Numbered from the stretch's first letter, positions 1-9,656 are shown. The stretch is DNA of 64,000 bases from Chryseobacterium sp. G0162 (GCF_003815715.1 NZ_CP033922.1:2900001-2964000), one strand, 5' to 3'. Made by a program: numbers and translations. Notes: a model not told the origin generated them from the sequence alone.

Positions 1-1
1 T

Positions 2-2293
2 TTTGAAAGTATTTTTATGAAGCCGGATATGCAGAAGAGTTTTGGTTTAGGACTAAATGGGGTAGCTAATTCGGCAAATAGCGATAATTCTAGCTCTTGG
101 GGCCCTGCTTTAGATGGAACTAATATGAAAAGATATGATAACCTGAAAAATTTCTTTAAGACAGGTATCAATTCACAACATACTTTGAGCTTTCAGGAAA
201 ACTTAGGAGAAGGTACCAGCTTATATACCTCGGCGAATTATCTGAACGATAATAGCCAGATCCCTAATTCTAAATTTGAAAGATTCAATTTTATGGCTAA
301 GATGAACTCAAATTTTGGAGCAAATAAAAGATGGACTTCTGAGGTAAAGGTACAATATATAAGCACAAAGGCTAAAAACAGACCTTCAGGAGGAAAAGGA
401 GATGGCAATTATTATCCTAATATTCTTCTCATGCCTCAAAACATTGATATAAGAGATTACGAACAAGGACAAACCCAAAATGATGTAAAATCACGCTGGA
501 TTACTCCTAACGGGATAAATCCTTATTGGTCTGCTTATAATAGCCTTAATGCAGATAAGAAAGATCGTTTTCTGCTAAATGGGTATCTTAAATATCAATT
601 TAATGATTGGCTGAGTGGAGATGTAAGAGTGGGGGCGGATTTCTATGCTTTAAATGCAGATGCAAGAGTATGGACAGGATCTTCACGTAGAAATTCTTAT
701 GCAACCAGCGAAGAGAAATTCTATGAGAATAATTATATTGCGAGCCTTACTGCAAAAAAAGATAACTTATTTGGAAAATGGGGTGGATCGCTTTCTGTAT
801 ATGGACAAATGATGGAGAGCAGAACCAAAGCAATTTATTTCAGTACTCAAAACTTGATTGTTCCTAATGCATTTAGTGTTAATAATACTAGTGATATTGC
901 TGGTATTGCTAATAATGAAATTGATTTTTGGAAGAAGATTAATTCTGTATTTGCTTCTGCTGAGATTAATTATGACGGGTATTGGTTTATTAATGCAACG
1001 GCAAGAAATGACTGGTCTTCCACCCTCATTCTTGAAAATAGATCTTATTTCTATCCTTCTATCAGTACTTCTTTAGTTTTAACAGAGATGTTGAATAAAT
1101 TAAACGGGACCAATTCTAAAGTATTAACTTTTGCTAAGCTTCGTGCTGCTTATGCGGTAACCGGAAATTCGTTGAATCCTTACGAACTGTATAATACTTA
1201 TAAACTAGGTGCAGATCCAGGTGGTCATGCCATTCTTGGCAGAAAAAAAATTCTTTATGATCCTAATTTACATGCTGAGAAACTTAAAACTTTTGAAGTT
1301 GGTGCAGATCTTAAATTCTTTAACAGAGTTTCCTTAGATGTAAGTTATTTCAGGAATACTGCAACAGATCAGTTAATAGATTTACCAATGAATCCACTTT
1401 CCGGATATGAGTATAAAAAGATAAGTTCAGGAGGCCTTAGTAATAGCGGAATTGAAATAGTTGTAAATACAGATATTTTTAAAAAGCAGAATTTTACATG
1501 GAATGTAAATGCGAATTTTTCTAAACTAAAGAGTGTGATTGACCGGATTGATGGAGAAGTTTTAAAATATCCTTTGGCTGGTTTTGATAATGTAAGCTTT
1601 TTTGCAGAAGTAGGTATGCCCTATGGATCTATTTATGGAACAAAATTTTTAAGAGTAGAAGATCCTAACAGTCCTCAATATGGAAAACTTATTGTTGGGC
1701 TCAATGGTTTGCCTCAGGCTACTGCTGAACAATATTATTTAGGTGATCAGACACCGAGGGCTTTGTTTGGAATAACCAATAGCTTTGTATATAAAAATTT
1801 TGGACTTTCATTCCTTATTGACGGGAGAATTGGAGGAAAATTCTATTCATCCACTCAATCTGCTTTACAGAAAGTAGGTCTTGCTTCTGATACAGCTCCC
1901 GGAGGAAGAAGAGATAATTTTGTGCTTGATGCAGTAGTACAACAAAATGGGGGTTATATAAGCAATACAAAAGAGATAACACAACAGGATTATTGGGCCG
2001 CTGTAACAGCTGGAAACTTAGGAATTACAGAACAGAACATTTACGATGCAACCAATATCAGGCTAAGAAATATTCAGGTATCATATAATTTTCCTAAAAG
2101 TTTATTTCAAAAATTTGCACTTCAGAGTGCTAAGATTTCTTTCACAGCCAATAATGTATGGATGATCTACAGTAAAGCAAAGGGAATAGATCCTGAGTCT
2201 GTATTTGCCATCAATTCTAATGCTGTAGGATTTGAAAATCTTTCATTTCCAACCACAAGATCTTATTTATTCTCAATTACATTAGGCTTTTAA
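2..2293 (+). CDS. SusC/RagA TonB-linked outer membrane protein, 5' end missing
   Basis: This is the C-terminal part of a SusC-type TonB-dependent transporter. The reading frame is open to the left edge of the window, so the signal peptide, plug domain and TonB box lie outside. About 760 residues remain. They show alternating aromatic/polar beta-strands of a 22-stranded barrel and end in a strand closing with Phe (SITLGF), which is typical of outer-membrane barrels. The SusD partner starts 16 bp downstream, the usual susC-susD order. SusC barrels pass a ligand captured by SusD through the outer membrane using TonB energy. The substrate cannot be read from this fragment, and no hydrolase gene follows the pair. 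Confidence 0.93.
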   Translation, partial: FESIFMKPDMQKSFGLGLNGVANSANSDNSSSWGPALDGTNMKRYDNLKNFFKTGINSQHTLSFQENLGEGTSLYTSANYLNDNSQIPNSKFERFNFMAKMNSNFGANKRWTSEVKVQYISTKAKNRPSGGKGDGNYYPNILLMPQNIDIRDYEQGQTQNDVKSRWITPNGINPYWSAYNSLNADKKDRFLLNGYLKYQFNDWLSGDVRVGADFYALNADARVWTGSSRRNSYATSEEKFYENNYIASLTAKKDNLFGKWGGSLSVYGQMMESRTKAIYFSTQNLIVPNAFSVNNTSDIAGIANNEIDFWKKINSVFASAEINYDGYWFINATARNDWSSTLILENRSYFYPSISTSLVLTEMLNKLNGTNSKVLTFAKLRAAYAVTGNSLNPYELYNTYKLGADPGGHAILGRKKILYDPNLHAEKLKTFEVGADLKFFNRVSLDVSYFRNTATDQLIDLPMNPLSGYEYKKISSGGLSNSGIEIVVNTDIFKKQNFTWNVNANFSKLKSVIDRIDGEVLKYPLAGFDNVSFFAEVGMPYGSIYGTKFLRVEDPNSPQYGKLIVGLNGLPQATAEQYYLGDQTPRALFGITNSFVYKNFGLSFLIDGRIGGKFYSSTQSALQKVGLASDTAPGGRRDNFVLDAVVQQNGGYISNTKEITQQDYWAAVTAGNLGITEQNIYDATNIRLRNIQVSYNFPKSLFQKFALQSAKISFTANNVWMIYSKAKGIDPESVFAINSNAVGFENLSFPTTRSYLFSITLGF

Positions 2294-2309
2294 TATTAAT
2301 ACTGACATC

Positions 2310-4205
2310 ATGAAAAAATATATTTTATCCCTCATTGCGTTGGCTGTCGTTTGTACATCATGTAATGATTTTGAAGACATCAATAACGATCCGTTTTCTG
2401 TAGATATTAATAAGGCAGAACCGGAGTATTTTTTAAATAATTCTATTTTAGGAGCACAGCAAGATCCCAATATTGCTGAACGTACTTTTGTTTTGTATTG
2501 GAAAACTGCTGCAAGACAGCATTTGTCAACAGGAATTGCAGGTGGATCATATGATGATTCCTGGACTGTAGAATATTGGAAAGGAATTTCAGAATGGCTG
2601 AATAATGCCAATGCAACTATTGAAATTGCCAATGAAAAGAAAGCAATAGGTCAAGGTAAAGCTCATTATGATAATCTTATCCAGGTAGCCAGGATTTGGA
2701 GAGCTTATCTGATGAGTGAGTTTTCTGATAATTTTGGTCCACAGCCTATTCAGGCATTTAAAGGAGTAAATCCCGGTTTTAATTCTGAAAAAGAGGTGTA
2801 TTATTTTATTTTAGATGAGTTAAAGGATGCAGTTGCTAAAATGGATGTGAACCAACCTGCCCCTTCCAATCCTAATGCTTATGATATGGTCTATAGCTTT
2901 AAATGGAGTCAATGGGTAAAATATGCCAACTCCATGAGAATGAGAGTGGCGATGAGAATTTCAGAAGTGGATCCTGCCAAAGCAAAAACAGAGTTTGAGG
3001 CCGCAGCTAATTCTAATATGTTCATCAGTACAAGCGATGATAATTTTAAAGTTAAAGAAGATACCGGTTGGAATCCTTTATCAGGGGTAATGTCTAGGGA
3101 ATGGAATTCGCAGATTTTATCAGCTACTCTTAATAATATGTATATTGGTTTGGGTGGAGTTAATTCTACAGATCAATTGCCGGCTGCTCAGCATACAGCT
3201 GTGAAAGATGCTGATTATATCGGCATAAAATATGATGAACAGTTCTCAACAATGACCAATGACCCAAGTGCAGGATATTGGCTGGATGGACTTCCAAATA
3301 AAATCGATCCAAGGGCTTATAAAACATTTTATATTCCCGGGGATTTCAACAATCCAATTTATTCCCTTTATCCTAGTTATACCAATCAAGCGTCTACTAA
3401 TAATGGAGATCTTACTTTTGCCAACGGTTCTAAAGTAACAATTAATACGGTAAATACCTGGAATACGACTACAATAGGGAACTGGGGTGTAAAAGGCCAA
3501 AGAAACGGGTTAAGAGGAGTTATTGGATGCATGCCGGCTTTAGGAAAACAATATAGAGAAGGCAATAACTTTCGAATCTTTTTTGCAAGCTGGGAAACTT
3601 ATTTCCTGATGGCTGAAGCAGCCCTGAAAGGATGGGCAGTTCCAATGAGTGATGATGCGGCCTATAATAAAGGAATTCAGGATAGCTTTGCGTATAATGG
3701 AGTATCACAATTTTATACTCAGTATATTACCTCAACGGATTATAACCGTGATGGAACTTCTGTAGCTTATAGCCATGTGGCAGAGCCTGGAGCCAGTCAT
3801 ACCATGAATTATAAAGATCCTTCTACTGGAAATATGGTTTCTGTTGAAATTAAATACCCGGTAAATACCATCTACAAAAATGGCTCAGTGAAAAACGATA
3901 AGCTTACGAAAATCATTACCCAAAAATATATTGCGAATATGCCATGGCTTCCTTTAGAATCCTGGAGCGATCAACGAAGACTGGGATTACCTTTCTTTGA
4001 AAACCCTGCAATAGAAGCACCGCTGGTTAATTTACCTAATTTGAATTCAGGAAATTATATGACAAACTCTATTCAGAATTTCCCTCAGAGGTTAAGATAT
4101 CCAAGTACTTTCAGGAATACAGACCAGGATGGGTACACAAAAGCAGTACAGTTACTGGGCGGACAAGATGCAGTTCTTACCCCTCTTTGGTGGGCAAAGC
4201 ACTAA
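2310..4205 (+). CDS. SusD/RagB family surface lipoprotein
   Basis: 631 residues with a lipoprotein signal peptide (MKKYILSLIALAVVCTSC) and lipidation Cys at about residue 18. It is followed by CNDFEDINNDP, a common start of mature SusD proteins. The helical TPR-like scaffold is seen in segments such as KWSQWVKYANSMRMRVAMRI. SusD proteins form the surface lid over the SusC barrel and bind the incoming ligand. The gene follows the SusC gene at 16 bp and shares its transcript. At 631 residues it belongs to the longer SusD-like branch. Ligand unknown. Confidence 0.92.
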   Translation: MKKYILSLIALAVVCTSCNDFEDINNDPFSVDINKAEPEYFLNNSILGAQQDPNIAERTFVLYWKTAARQHLSTGIAGGSYDDSWTVEYWKGISEWLNNANATIEIANEKKAIGQGKAHYDNLIQVARIWRAYLMSEFSDNFGPQPIQAFKGVNPGFNSEKEVYYFILDELKDAVAKMDVNQPAPSNPNAYDMVYSFKWSQWVKYANSMRMRVAMRISEVDPAKAKTEFEAAANSNMFISTSDDNFKVKEDTGWNPLSGVMSREWNSQILSATLNNMYIGLGGVNSTDQLPAAQHTAVKDADYIGIKYDEQFSTMTNDPSAGYWLDGLPNKIDPRAYKTFYIPGDFNNPIYSLYPSYTNQASTNNGDLTFANGSKVTINTVNTWNTTTIGNWGVKGQRNGLRGVIGCMPALGKQYREGNNFRIFFASWETYFLMAEAALKGWAVPMSDDAAYNKGIQDSFAYNGVSQFYTQYITSTDYNRDGTSVAYSHVAEPGASHTMNYKDPSTGNMVSVEIKYPVNTIYKNGSVKNDKLTKIITQKYIANMPWLPLESWSDQRRLGLPFFENPAIEAPLVNLPNLNSGNYMTNSIQNFPQRLRYPSTFRNTDQDGYTKAVQLLGGQDAVLTPLWWAKH

Positions 4206-4216
4206 ATTGAATGTTT

Positions 4217-4257
4217 GAAAAAGAACCCTCTCCAAATTTTGGAAAGGGTTCTTTTTT
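4217..4257 (+). terminator. Bidirectional intrinsic terminator between convergent genes
   Basis: A strong stem (AAAGAACCC... paired with ...GGGTTCTTT) is followed by a T-run on the plus strand and preceded by an A-run, so it can end both the SusD transcript and the convergent pilus-like operon. Confidence 0.85.
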
Positions 4258-4313
4258 ATATCATAGAAGATACGATTTTATTTGGTAATCATTTTCAATG
4301 ATCTTCCCCGGCA

Positions 4314-4895
4314 TCAATTGGCAACGATGGTGAAAACTACCCGCGCGCCATAGGTGCTTGCAGGAATGGTGACAGAAACACCAGATACCTGTAAGAGTAA
4401 AACAATATCTGAGAAAGTAACACTATTCCCCAGTCCTAAAACCCCACCAAAAGTAAACGTTAGAAATGTTACATCAGGTGATTGTGGTATTGGAATATAG
4501 GTTGTTCCTCCATTGATTGTAGCTGTACACAGAAGACATACCCCATGTATTGCTGTGGTCCCTCCGGTTCTTCTTGCGGAAAGCGTCATAGAAGTATTCC
4601 AGGGGTTGGAGGTGTAATGCATGGTCATTTTTGCTCCCGTACTTGAAAGGAGATTGAGAAAAGATCCTGGTAATGTTCCGGAGAGTATGATCTGATTAGT
4701 ACCGGTATTGCCAGTGTTATCATAAGTTCCGGAATAATTATTTCCCGCTTCAGTAATGGAAGGTATACTGGCGGTCCAGCTTCCGGAGACATTTACTACC
4801 TGTGCCTCCATATAGCTGCTGCTTACAAATAAAATAAAAGTAAATAAATACCTTTTTATAAGTGTGTTTCCGAAGAAGAGTCCATTCATTTTCAT
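4314..4895 (-). CDS. Secreted beta-rich protein, possible tip subunit of pilus-like operon
   Basis: 193 residues with an N-terminal signal segment (LFTFILFVSSSYMEAQ). The mature part is rich in Gly, Ser, Thr and Val, as expected of an Ig-like beta-sandwich. It has two close cysteines (VCLLCTA) and a final alternating strand (ARVVFTIVAN). It shares the short motif TEAGN and the C-terminal strand pattern with the two paralogous subunits of the same operon but is otherwise divergent. It is the last gene, 9 bp after the second subunit. In chaperone-usher operons the last gene is often the tip adhesin, so this role is inferred from position. No family is recognised with certainty. ATG at 4889 is an alternative start. 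Confidence 0.8.
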   Translation of the reverse strand: MKMNGLFFGNTLIKRYLFTFILFVSSSYMEAQVVNVSGSWTASIPSITEAGNNYSGTYDNTGNTGTNQIILSGTLPGSFLNLLSSTGAKMTMHYTSNPWNTSMTLSARRTGGTTAIHGVCLLCTATINGGTTYIPIPQSPDVTFLTFTFGGVLGLGNSVTFSDIVLLLQVSGVSVTIPASTYGARVVFTIVAN

Positions 4896-4904
4896 ATTTC
4901 CGTT

Positions 4905-5432
4905 TTATTCTGTAATGGTATAGACAATGGTAAGAACGGTATTGGTTTGTGCAGATAAATTTGCATACGTGCTTGGAACGAGAGATATCGTAAGGCGGTG
5001 TCCATTATTAACCCCATTGCCTGTGTAAGCTCCTCCAATACCACTTATGATGGTAATAGGAGTATTGGTAAGGGTTACTTGTGCAGAAGGAGTTCCTAAG
5101 GTCCCGCCTCCTGCTCCGGATGCAGCCGCAGCCTGTAGCCTGATATTCACTCCCGGAATGAGGGTAGTACCGCTAATAGCTGCTGTAATTCTTCTGGTAA
5201 GTCCTCCGGAGGTAATTGCAGAAGTATAATTGATCCACTTTGAAGTATCAGGTGTTGGGTTGGCAAGAGGATTTCCGGCTTCAGTAGGTGCTGTAAATTT
5301 TAAAGTAATATTTCCTGTTGGTTCTATATCCATTAAGGTCACAACAGGTAAAGTTAGAGTAATATTTGCCTGAGAATATAATACACCCGAAAAAATAAAA
5401 GATGCTAGTATTAGGGAGTGTTTCAAAATCAT
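4905..5432 (-). CDS. Secreted pilin-like subunit, paralogue of the 9078-9656 protein
   Basis: 175 residues with signal peptide (MILKHSLILASFIFSGVLYSQ). It is clearly paralogous to the protein at 9078-9656. Both share an N-terminal alternating strand (NITLTLPVVTLMDIEP here), FTAPTEAGNPL, IPGV, a Gly/Ala segment with GTLGT, IISGIG.AYTGNG.NNGH, and a C-terminal strand ending TITE or TISDN. Its ATG overlaps the stop of the barrel gene by 4 bp (ATGA), so translation is coupled. The hydrophobic-alternating N-terminus could act as a donor strand, as in chaperone-usher pilins, but this is inference. No named domain is recognised. Confidence 0.82.
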   Translation of the reverse strand: MILKHSLILASFIFSGVLYSQANITLTLPVVTLMDIEPTGNITLKFTAPTEAGNPLANPTPDTSKWINYTSAITSGGLTRRITAAISGTTLIPGVNIRLQAAAASGAGGGTLGTPSAQVTLTNTPITIISGIGGAYTGNGVNNGHRLTISLVPSTYANLSAQTNTVLTIVYTITE

Positions 5433-8179
5433 TTCTTATTTTTTATTTGATTATATCCTACTTTTAAGGATTCCTGCTGATATTTAATTTCTATCTGTTG
5501 TTTAACAATCTGGATGTTGAGTTTTTTTATTTCTGAAGGTTTTAAAGTAATTTGAAATTTATCTGTTGAAATTTTATATCGTTTATCAAGACCATTTCTA
5601 TACAGTTTAACTGTCCAGTCTCCCGGCCGGAGATAGGTAAAATCGAATGCTTCTCCTATAAAACATATTTTACGAAAAGTCTGATCGTTGCCAATGGCTT
5701 CTACAATGATGCTTTCTCTCTTATTTTTTCCTTTTTTAGTTTGTAATGTTTCAATATCCGTTTGATTTTTTTCTTCCGTTTCCGAAAGTTGGATATAGCC
5801 TTGTATATTTGCGGCTGTAGTGAGTCCGAAATTAAAAATGTTTTCCTTGTTATTAAGGGATAATGCTGCTGGAATTGAGAGGGTTGGGATATCATTGATT
5901 TCTATGGTGGAACGATCTAATTCCAGGAAATAATTACCTGGAATCACATTTTTAAATAAATAATTACCTTCTTTGTCTGTAACAGATAGATAGCTTCCCA
6001 GCATTAATCTTATGCCTTCCTTTTTTTTGATTCCAAGGGTATTGATATTACCGGATAACGAAACATATTCGGCAGTTCTTTGCACAGGAATATTTGGCCG
6101 CCAGGTATAGCGCATTGAAAATATAAAATCCTTATCTCCTATTTGCCCCCTTTGTAGTGAGTATCTTCCTGAAAGATCCAGGTCGTTTCCTGGAAATAAT
6201 TGCTGGTGGAATAATAATTCAAATAAATTTCTGTCTTTAAAGTATTCCTCAGGCATGTAGTTGTTTTGGTAAAAAATGCTTAAGCTCGTTTTATCTGAGA
6301 ACCTGCTAAACACTCTTGCTCCATAATACAACTGTTTTTGGTTTTGTAATTGATATCTGGAAGTCATGGCATAACTTCCAAAAACGTTGAATGATGTTTT
6401 AAATTTTTCAAATGATAGATTTGCAGAATATAAAGTTGAATTTCCATTAAATCCTGTCAGATAATTATCTGTTTTTCCAAATTGCCCTTCAAGGTTAACC
6501 TGAAATATTCCGATATGCTGGTCTACAGAGACTCTGAGGAAACGCTCATAATAATCAAACTGTTTAGGCTCTAAACGATCCTGGTATTTTTGATAGCCAT
6601 TATTAAGCATTATAAAGCCATTGGAAAGGTACTTATACTGTATTCCATATTGAAAATACTTTCTATAAGGTGCGGCCAGAAATAAAGTATCTCTCTGAAA
6701 GTTTTTAGCATCCTCCATATAATTGGCAAAAACATTGATTTTTTTCGATACTCTGTATTGAAGATATCCACTGAAAGTACTGGTATTGGTAAAGTAGCCT
6801 GCAAACTGCGGGCTTGCTTTCATATACATCAGATTTCCATTGAGCTTTTCAAAATTCACTTCAGCCTGCGCCATATAGGCTGTCCCTTCATTTTTCTTTG
6901 TGGTGCTATAAGCAAATTCTCCCGAAAGGTTAATGTTTTTCGAAACTTTGAATTTTCCTTTAGCGTAAGGAAGATGAGCTTCAGAATCTAATTGTATATT
7001 CCTAAAATCAGAATTTTCCTTCATCGGTATTTTGTAAAGATACCCAACGGAAATTTCAGACTCTTTACGGATTTTAAATGCTGAGTAGATATTAAATTCA
7101 TCCTTAATATCTCTGAAAAATCGGGGATGGTTGTAAAAACCACCTAAACTTATTTTATTAAAATCATATCGGATTTCTGCCCCACGACCATATCTGGCAA
7201 ATTCAGTTAAATAGGAGGAAGAGTATGTTTTATCACCCAGATGAACAAATAATTTATCCCTTTTATAGTTCACAAAATATTCTTCATACTGAGTAAAAGT
7301 ATTGAATTCAATAGGATTGTGTGTGGCGGCATGAAACTCAATCTGGTTTTTATTTTCTTTATCCAGTGTTCCTTTGCCATAGATTTCGCCTTGAAAGCCA
7401 TCATGATAAACTCCCATATTTTTCATTCCGATAAAGGATAATGAAGCAACCACCGGAATCCTGTGATAGATATCCAGACTGGCAGGTTGTACAGAGATCA
7501 CCTGGGTACTGATATAAACGCTTTGATTTTCTTTAGGATTATCTTTAGAATATACCGAAAGATTTAGATTTTGAAATTCATTTTGACCAACTTCCGGATT
7601 GGTTTTTTTATGGATGGTAATAACTTTGGATTCGTTTGGAGCAAGAATAATTGATGCATCATGATCTACAAGGGCATTCTTACTTTCCAGGGTAAGATTT
7701 TCAGTAGTATTTCCATTGTTTTTTAAAAGGAAGGAAGCCCGGATGGTTTCTCCTGCCCGGATAAATTCCGGAGAATCCAATGCAGTAAGGGAAAGCTTTC
7801 TGCTTGCGGAAACCTTAATCTGTGAAGCTTTTGTAAAAATGAGACCCGTAGATCGATCTGTAATATGTAATACAATAGAGTAGTCACCCTGAACAGCTTC
7901 TGTTGAAATACGTAAAGGGACAAGATATACGGACGCTTCATGGGACTGAATCTGGAATTCCCCTTTTGCAAGGATGGGAGTGATAAGCGGGCTTGAAGTA
8001 GTGACTGAAATGTCATACACCTTATTTTCAAGCGAATTATTTTCCAGACTGAAAGGAATAGAAGTAGACGTTCCCGGCATTAAACTATCTTTTTTACTCG
8101 TTAATCGGTTAGATGACTGTTGAGAAAAAGTAAATAACGGGAATAATATAAAAATTAATAACGTCCAGGTTTTAATCAT
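5429..8179 (-). CDS. Large outer-membrane barrel protein, usher-like
   Basis: 916 residues with signal peptide ending FPLFTFSQ. In order there are two periplasmic beta-sandwich modules (about 25-130 and 133-232, the second like NEW3/COG1470 with LLKNNGNTTENLTLES), then about 470 residues of amphipathic, aromatic-rich strands typical of an outer-membrane barrel (235-705). Two SdrD_B/prealbumin-like modules follow (about 710-790 with TDKEGNYLFKNVIPGNYFLE, and about 820-905 with LRPGDWTVKLYR). The size and barrel with N- and C-terminal soluble domains resemble a fimbrial usher, although no classical usher signature is visible. It overlaps the chaperone-like gene by 8 bp and the next subunit gene by 4 bp. 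Likely role: export or assembly platform for the neighbouring subunits (inferred). Confidence 0.8.
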   Translation of the reverse strand: MIKTWTLLIFILFPLFTFSQQSSNRLTSKKDSLMPGTSTSIPFSLENNSLENKVYDISVTTSSPLITPILAKGEFQIQSHEASVYLVPLRISTEAVQGDYSIVLHITDRSTGLIFTKASQIKVSASRKLSLTALDSPEFIRAGETIRASFLLKNNGNTTENLTLESKNALVDHDASIILAPNESKVITIHKKTNPEVGQNEFQNLNLSVYSKDNPKENQSVYISTQVISVQPASLDIYHRIPVVASLSFIGMKNMGVYHDGFQGEIYGKGTLDKENKNQIEFHAATHNPIEFNTFTQYEEYFVNYKRDKLFVHLGDKTYSSSYLTEFARYGRGAEIRYDFNKISLGGFYNHPRFFRDIKDEFNIYSAFKIRKESEISVGYLYKIPMKENSDFRNIQLDSEAHLPYAKGKFKVSKNINLSGEFAYSTTKKNEGTAYMAQAEVNFEKLNGNLMYMKASPQFAGYFTNTSTFSGYLQYRVSKKINVFANYMEDAKNFQRDTLFLAAPYRKYFQYGIQYKYLSNGFIMLNNGYQKYQDRLEPKQFDYYERFLRVSVDQHIGIFQVNLEGQFGKTDNYLTGFNGNSTLYSANLSFEKFKTSFNVFGSYAMTSRYQLQNQKQLYYGARVFSRFSDKTSLSIFYQNNYMPEEYFKDRNLFELLFHQQLFPGNDLDLSGRYSLQRGQIGDKDFIFSMRYTWRPNIPVQRTAEYVSLSGNINTLGIKKKEGIRLMLGSYLSVTDKEGNYLFKNVIPGNYFLELDRSTIEINDIPTLSIPAALSLNNKENIFNFGLTTAANIQGYIQLSETEEKNQTDIETLQTKKGKNKRESIIVEAIGNDQTFRKICFIGEAFDFTYLRPGDWTVKLYRNGLDKRYKISTDKFQITLKPSEIKKLNIQIVKQQIEIKYQQESLKVGYNQIKNKK

Positions 8180-8972
8180 TTTTTACTTCTAGTTCCACAT
8201 TGAGCGCGAAAGCATTCTCATCTTCGTCCGTTGCTATAACAGTAGCTTTGTACTGTGCAGGTGGTACTTTACTGATATCAATGTAAAATGTTTTAGAAGT
8301 AGAAGGCAATAACCCCATTGTCAAGCTTGAAAAAGTCCCTATTTTTTCTCCTGTTTTGCGGTTATAGATTTCAATAGATGCTGTAGGTTTGCAATAGAGA
8401 TTTCCATTATTAGCTATTGCAATTTTTACAGTTTTTTTTCCTTCTTCTTTTTCTACTTTGATATTTTCAAATGTAAGGTCCGGTTTGGCCTTTTCCGTGT
8501 CGTAATCTGTAATGACCTGAATCGCATACCGTATCACAGAGGTAATGCTTACTCCAGGTTGCTTATCGCTAGGTTTGATATCATCTACAGGTTCTACGAT
8601 GATAACACTCCAATAACTGCCGGGATCTATTGACTGATTAGGAACAGTTATTTCATAAAACACTTCTGTTTTTTCTTTCCCTTTAAGGGTTACTAAATTT
8701 GTATTAAGTTTTATCCAATCTCCATTAGTCCTTTTTTGAGTATGTAGAGCGGTATAATTAATCGTTCCGTCAGCATGATAAGTAAAGTCCTGCAAAAACA
8801 ATTTTACACTTTGAGGATTATTACTTGTATTTTCAATGGCAACTTTTCCTTTGTAAACTTTCCCGTTTTCTACTTTATAGGAATGCGTAAGCCCGTTAAG
8901 AACCACAATGCCGGCATGTAAAAAGCTAAACTGCAAAATCAAAGTGATTAAAAAAAGAATACGCTTTATCAT
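8172..8972 (-). CDS. Periplasmic chaperone-like protein with two Ig-like domains
   Basis: 266 residues with signal peptide (MIKRILFLITLILQFSFLHA) and no further membrane segment, so it is soluble in the periplasm. It has two beta-sandwich domains. Domain 1 (about 25-150) carries FTYHADGTINYT and ends in a long strand (SVIRYAIQVI). Domain 2 (about 160-262) carries IAIANNGN and LLPSTSKTFYIDIS. The fold outline is that of PapD-like chaperones. The DGTINY segment and the N...V.V pattern also recall the DUF916 domain of Gram-positive WxL-interacting proteins, here without the membrane anchor. Position between the first subunit and the barrel gene matches the chaperone place in chaperone-usher operons. 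Function is inferred. Confidence 0.75.
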   Translation of the reverse strand: MIKRILFLITLILQFSFLHAGIVVLNGLTHSYKVENGKVYKGKVAIENTSNNPQSVKLFLQDFTYHADGTINYTALHTQKRTNGDWIKLNTNLVTLKGKEKTEVFYEITVPNQSIDPGSYWSVIIVEPVDDIKPSDKQPGVSITSVIRYAIQVITDYDTEKAKPDLTFENIKVEKEEGKKTVKIAIANNGNLYCKPTASIEIYNRKTGEKIGTFSSLTMGLLPSTSKTFYIDISKVPPAQYKATVIATDEDENAFALNVELEVKND

Positions 8973-9006
8973 TATGTCAAATTTGGAATTTTTATTATTG
9001 ATAATA

Positions 9007-9041
9007 CAAAAACAGGAAGAAACTGGGATCCAATTTCTTCT
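9007..9041 (-). terminator. Intra-operon terminator/attenuator after first subunit gene
   Basis: On the minus strand an 11-bp stem with one G-U pair (9030-9040 with 9016-9026, 3-nt loop) is followed by TGTTTTTG. It lies between the stop of the first subunit gene and the start of the chaperone-like gene, with no promoter-like element seen after it. It would let most transcripts stop after the first gene and some read through, as is common when a major pilin is needed in excess. Confidence 0.6.
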
Positions 9042-9077
9042 TGGTTTTGAAATGCAGAATTGAATTTTATTTAAATT

Positions 9078-9656
9078 CTAGTTATCTGATATGGTATAAG
9101 TAACAGTAGCTACAGTAGTGGCAGTTGCTTGCAGGTCTGCATAAGTTGCTACACCCCCAGGTCCACTTCCTGCAGCAAGAACATAGGTAAGGTTATGGCC
9201 ATTATTAGCTCCATTTCCAGTATAGGCACTTCCGATTCCGGAAATAATAGTCTGGTCAGCAGCACTTAATGTTAGTAGCCCTGCAGATGTTCCCAAAGTA
9301 CCAGCTCCTGAACCTGTAGCAGCAGCAGCTGTTACGTGGATATCTACTCCTGGAATGATAGCATTAACCTTTACACTTACATTACGGGTAGGGTCTGCAA
9401 CGGATTTGATAGAAGAATAATTAAGCCATAAAGTAGTGTTGGCTGCACTTGCAACAAGAGGGTTACCAGCTTCTGTAGGAGCCGTAAATCCTAATGTAAT
9501 GTTTTTCGTAGCGGCAGGTTCAATGTCTACCAGTGCAACTTCTGGAATAGAAATCGTAATGGTGTGATTATCTGTATTAGTGTCCTGAGCACTCAGGTTT
9601 CCGGATATGGCTGCTGCAAATAAAGACATTGCAACGGTTAATTTTAATTTATTCAT
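9078..9656 (-). CDS. Secreted pilin-like major subunit
   Basis: 192 residues with signal peptide (MNKLKLTVAMSLFAAAISGNLSAQ). The mature protein begins with an alternating strand (HTITISIPEVALVDIEP), is rich in Ala, Thr and Gly, has no Cys, and ends TVATVTYTISDN. It is paralogous to the protein at 4905-5432. As first gene of the operon, followed by an attenuator-like hairpin, it is the best candidate for the abundant structural subunit. The low-complexity, Cys-free composition and terminal strands fit a donor-strand polymer, but assembly into a fibre is not shown by the sequence. The phospholipase operon upstream ends with its own terminator, so this operon must have its own promoter in 9657-9790, where no clean TAnnTTTG was found. 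Confidence 0.82.
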   Translation of the reverse strand: MNKLKLTVAMSLFAAAISGNLSAQDTNTDNHTITISIPEVALVDIEPAATKNITLGFTAPTEAGNPLVASAANTTLWLNYSSIKSVADPTRNVSVKVNAIIPGVDIHVTAAAATGSGAGTLGTSAGLLTLSAADQTIISGIGSAYTGNGANNGHNLTYVLAAGSGPGGVATYADLQATATTVATVTYTISDN

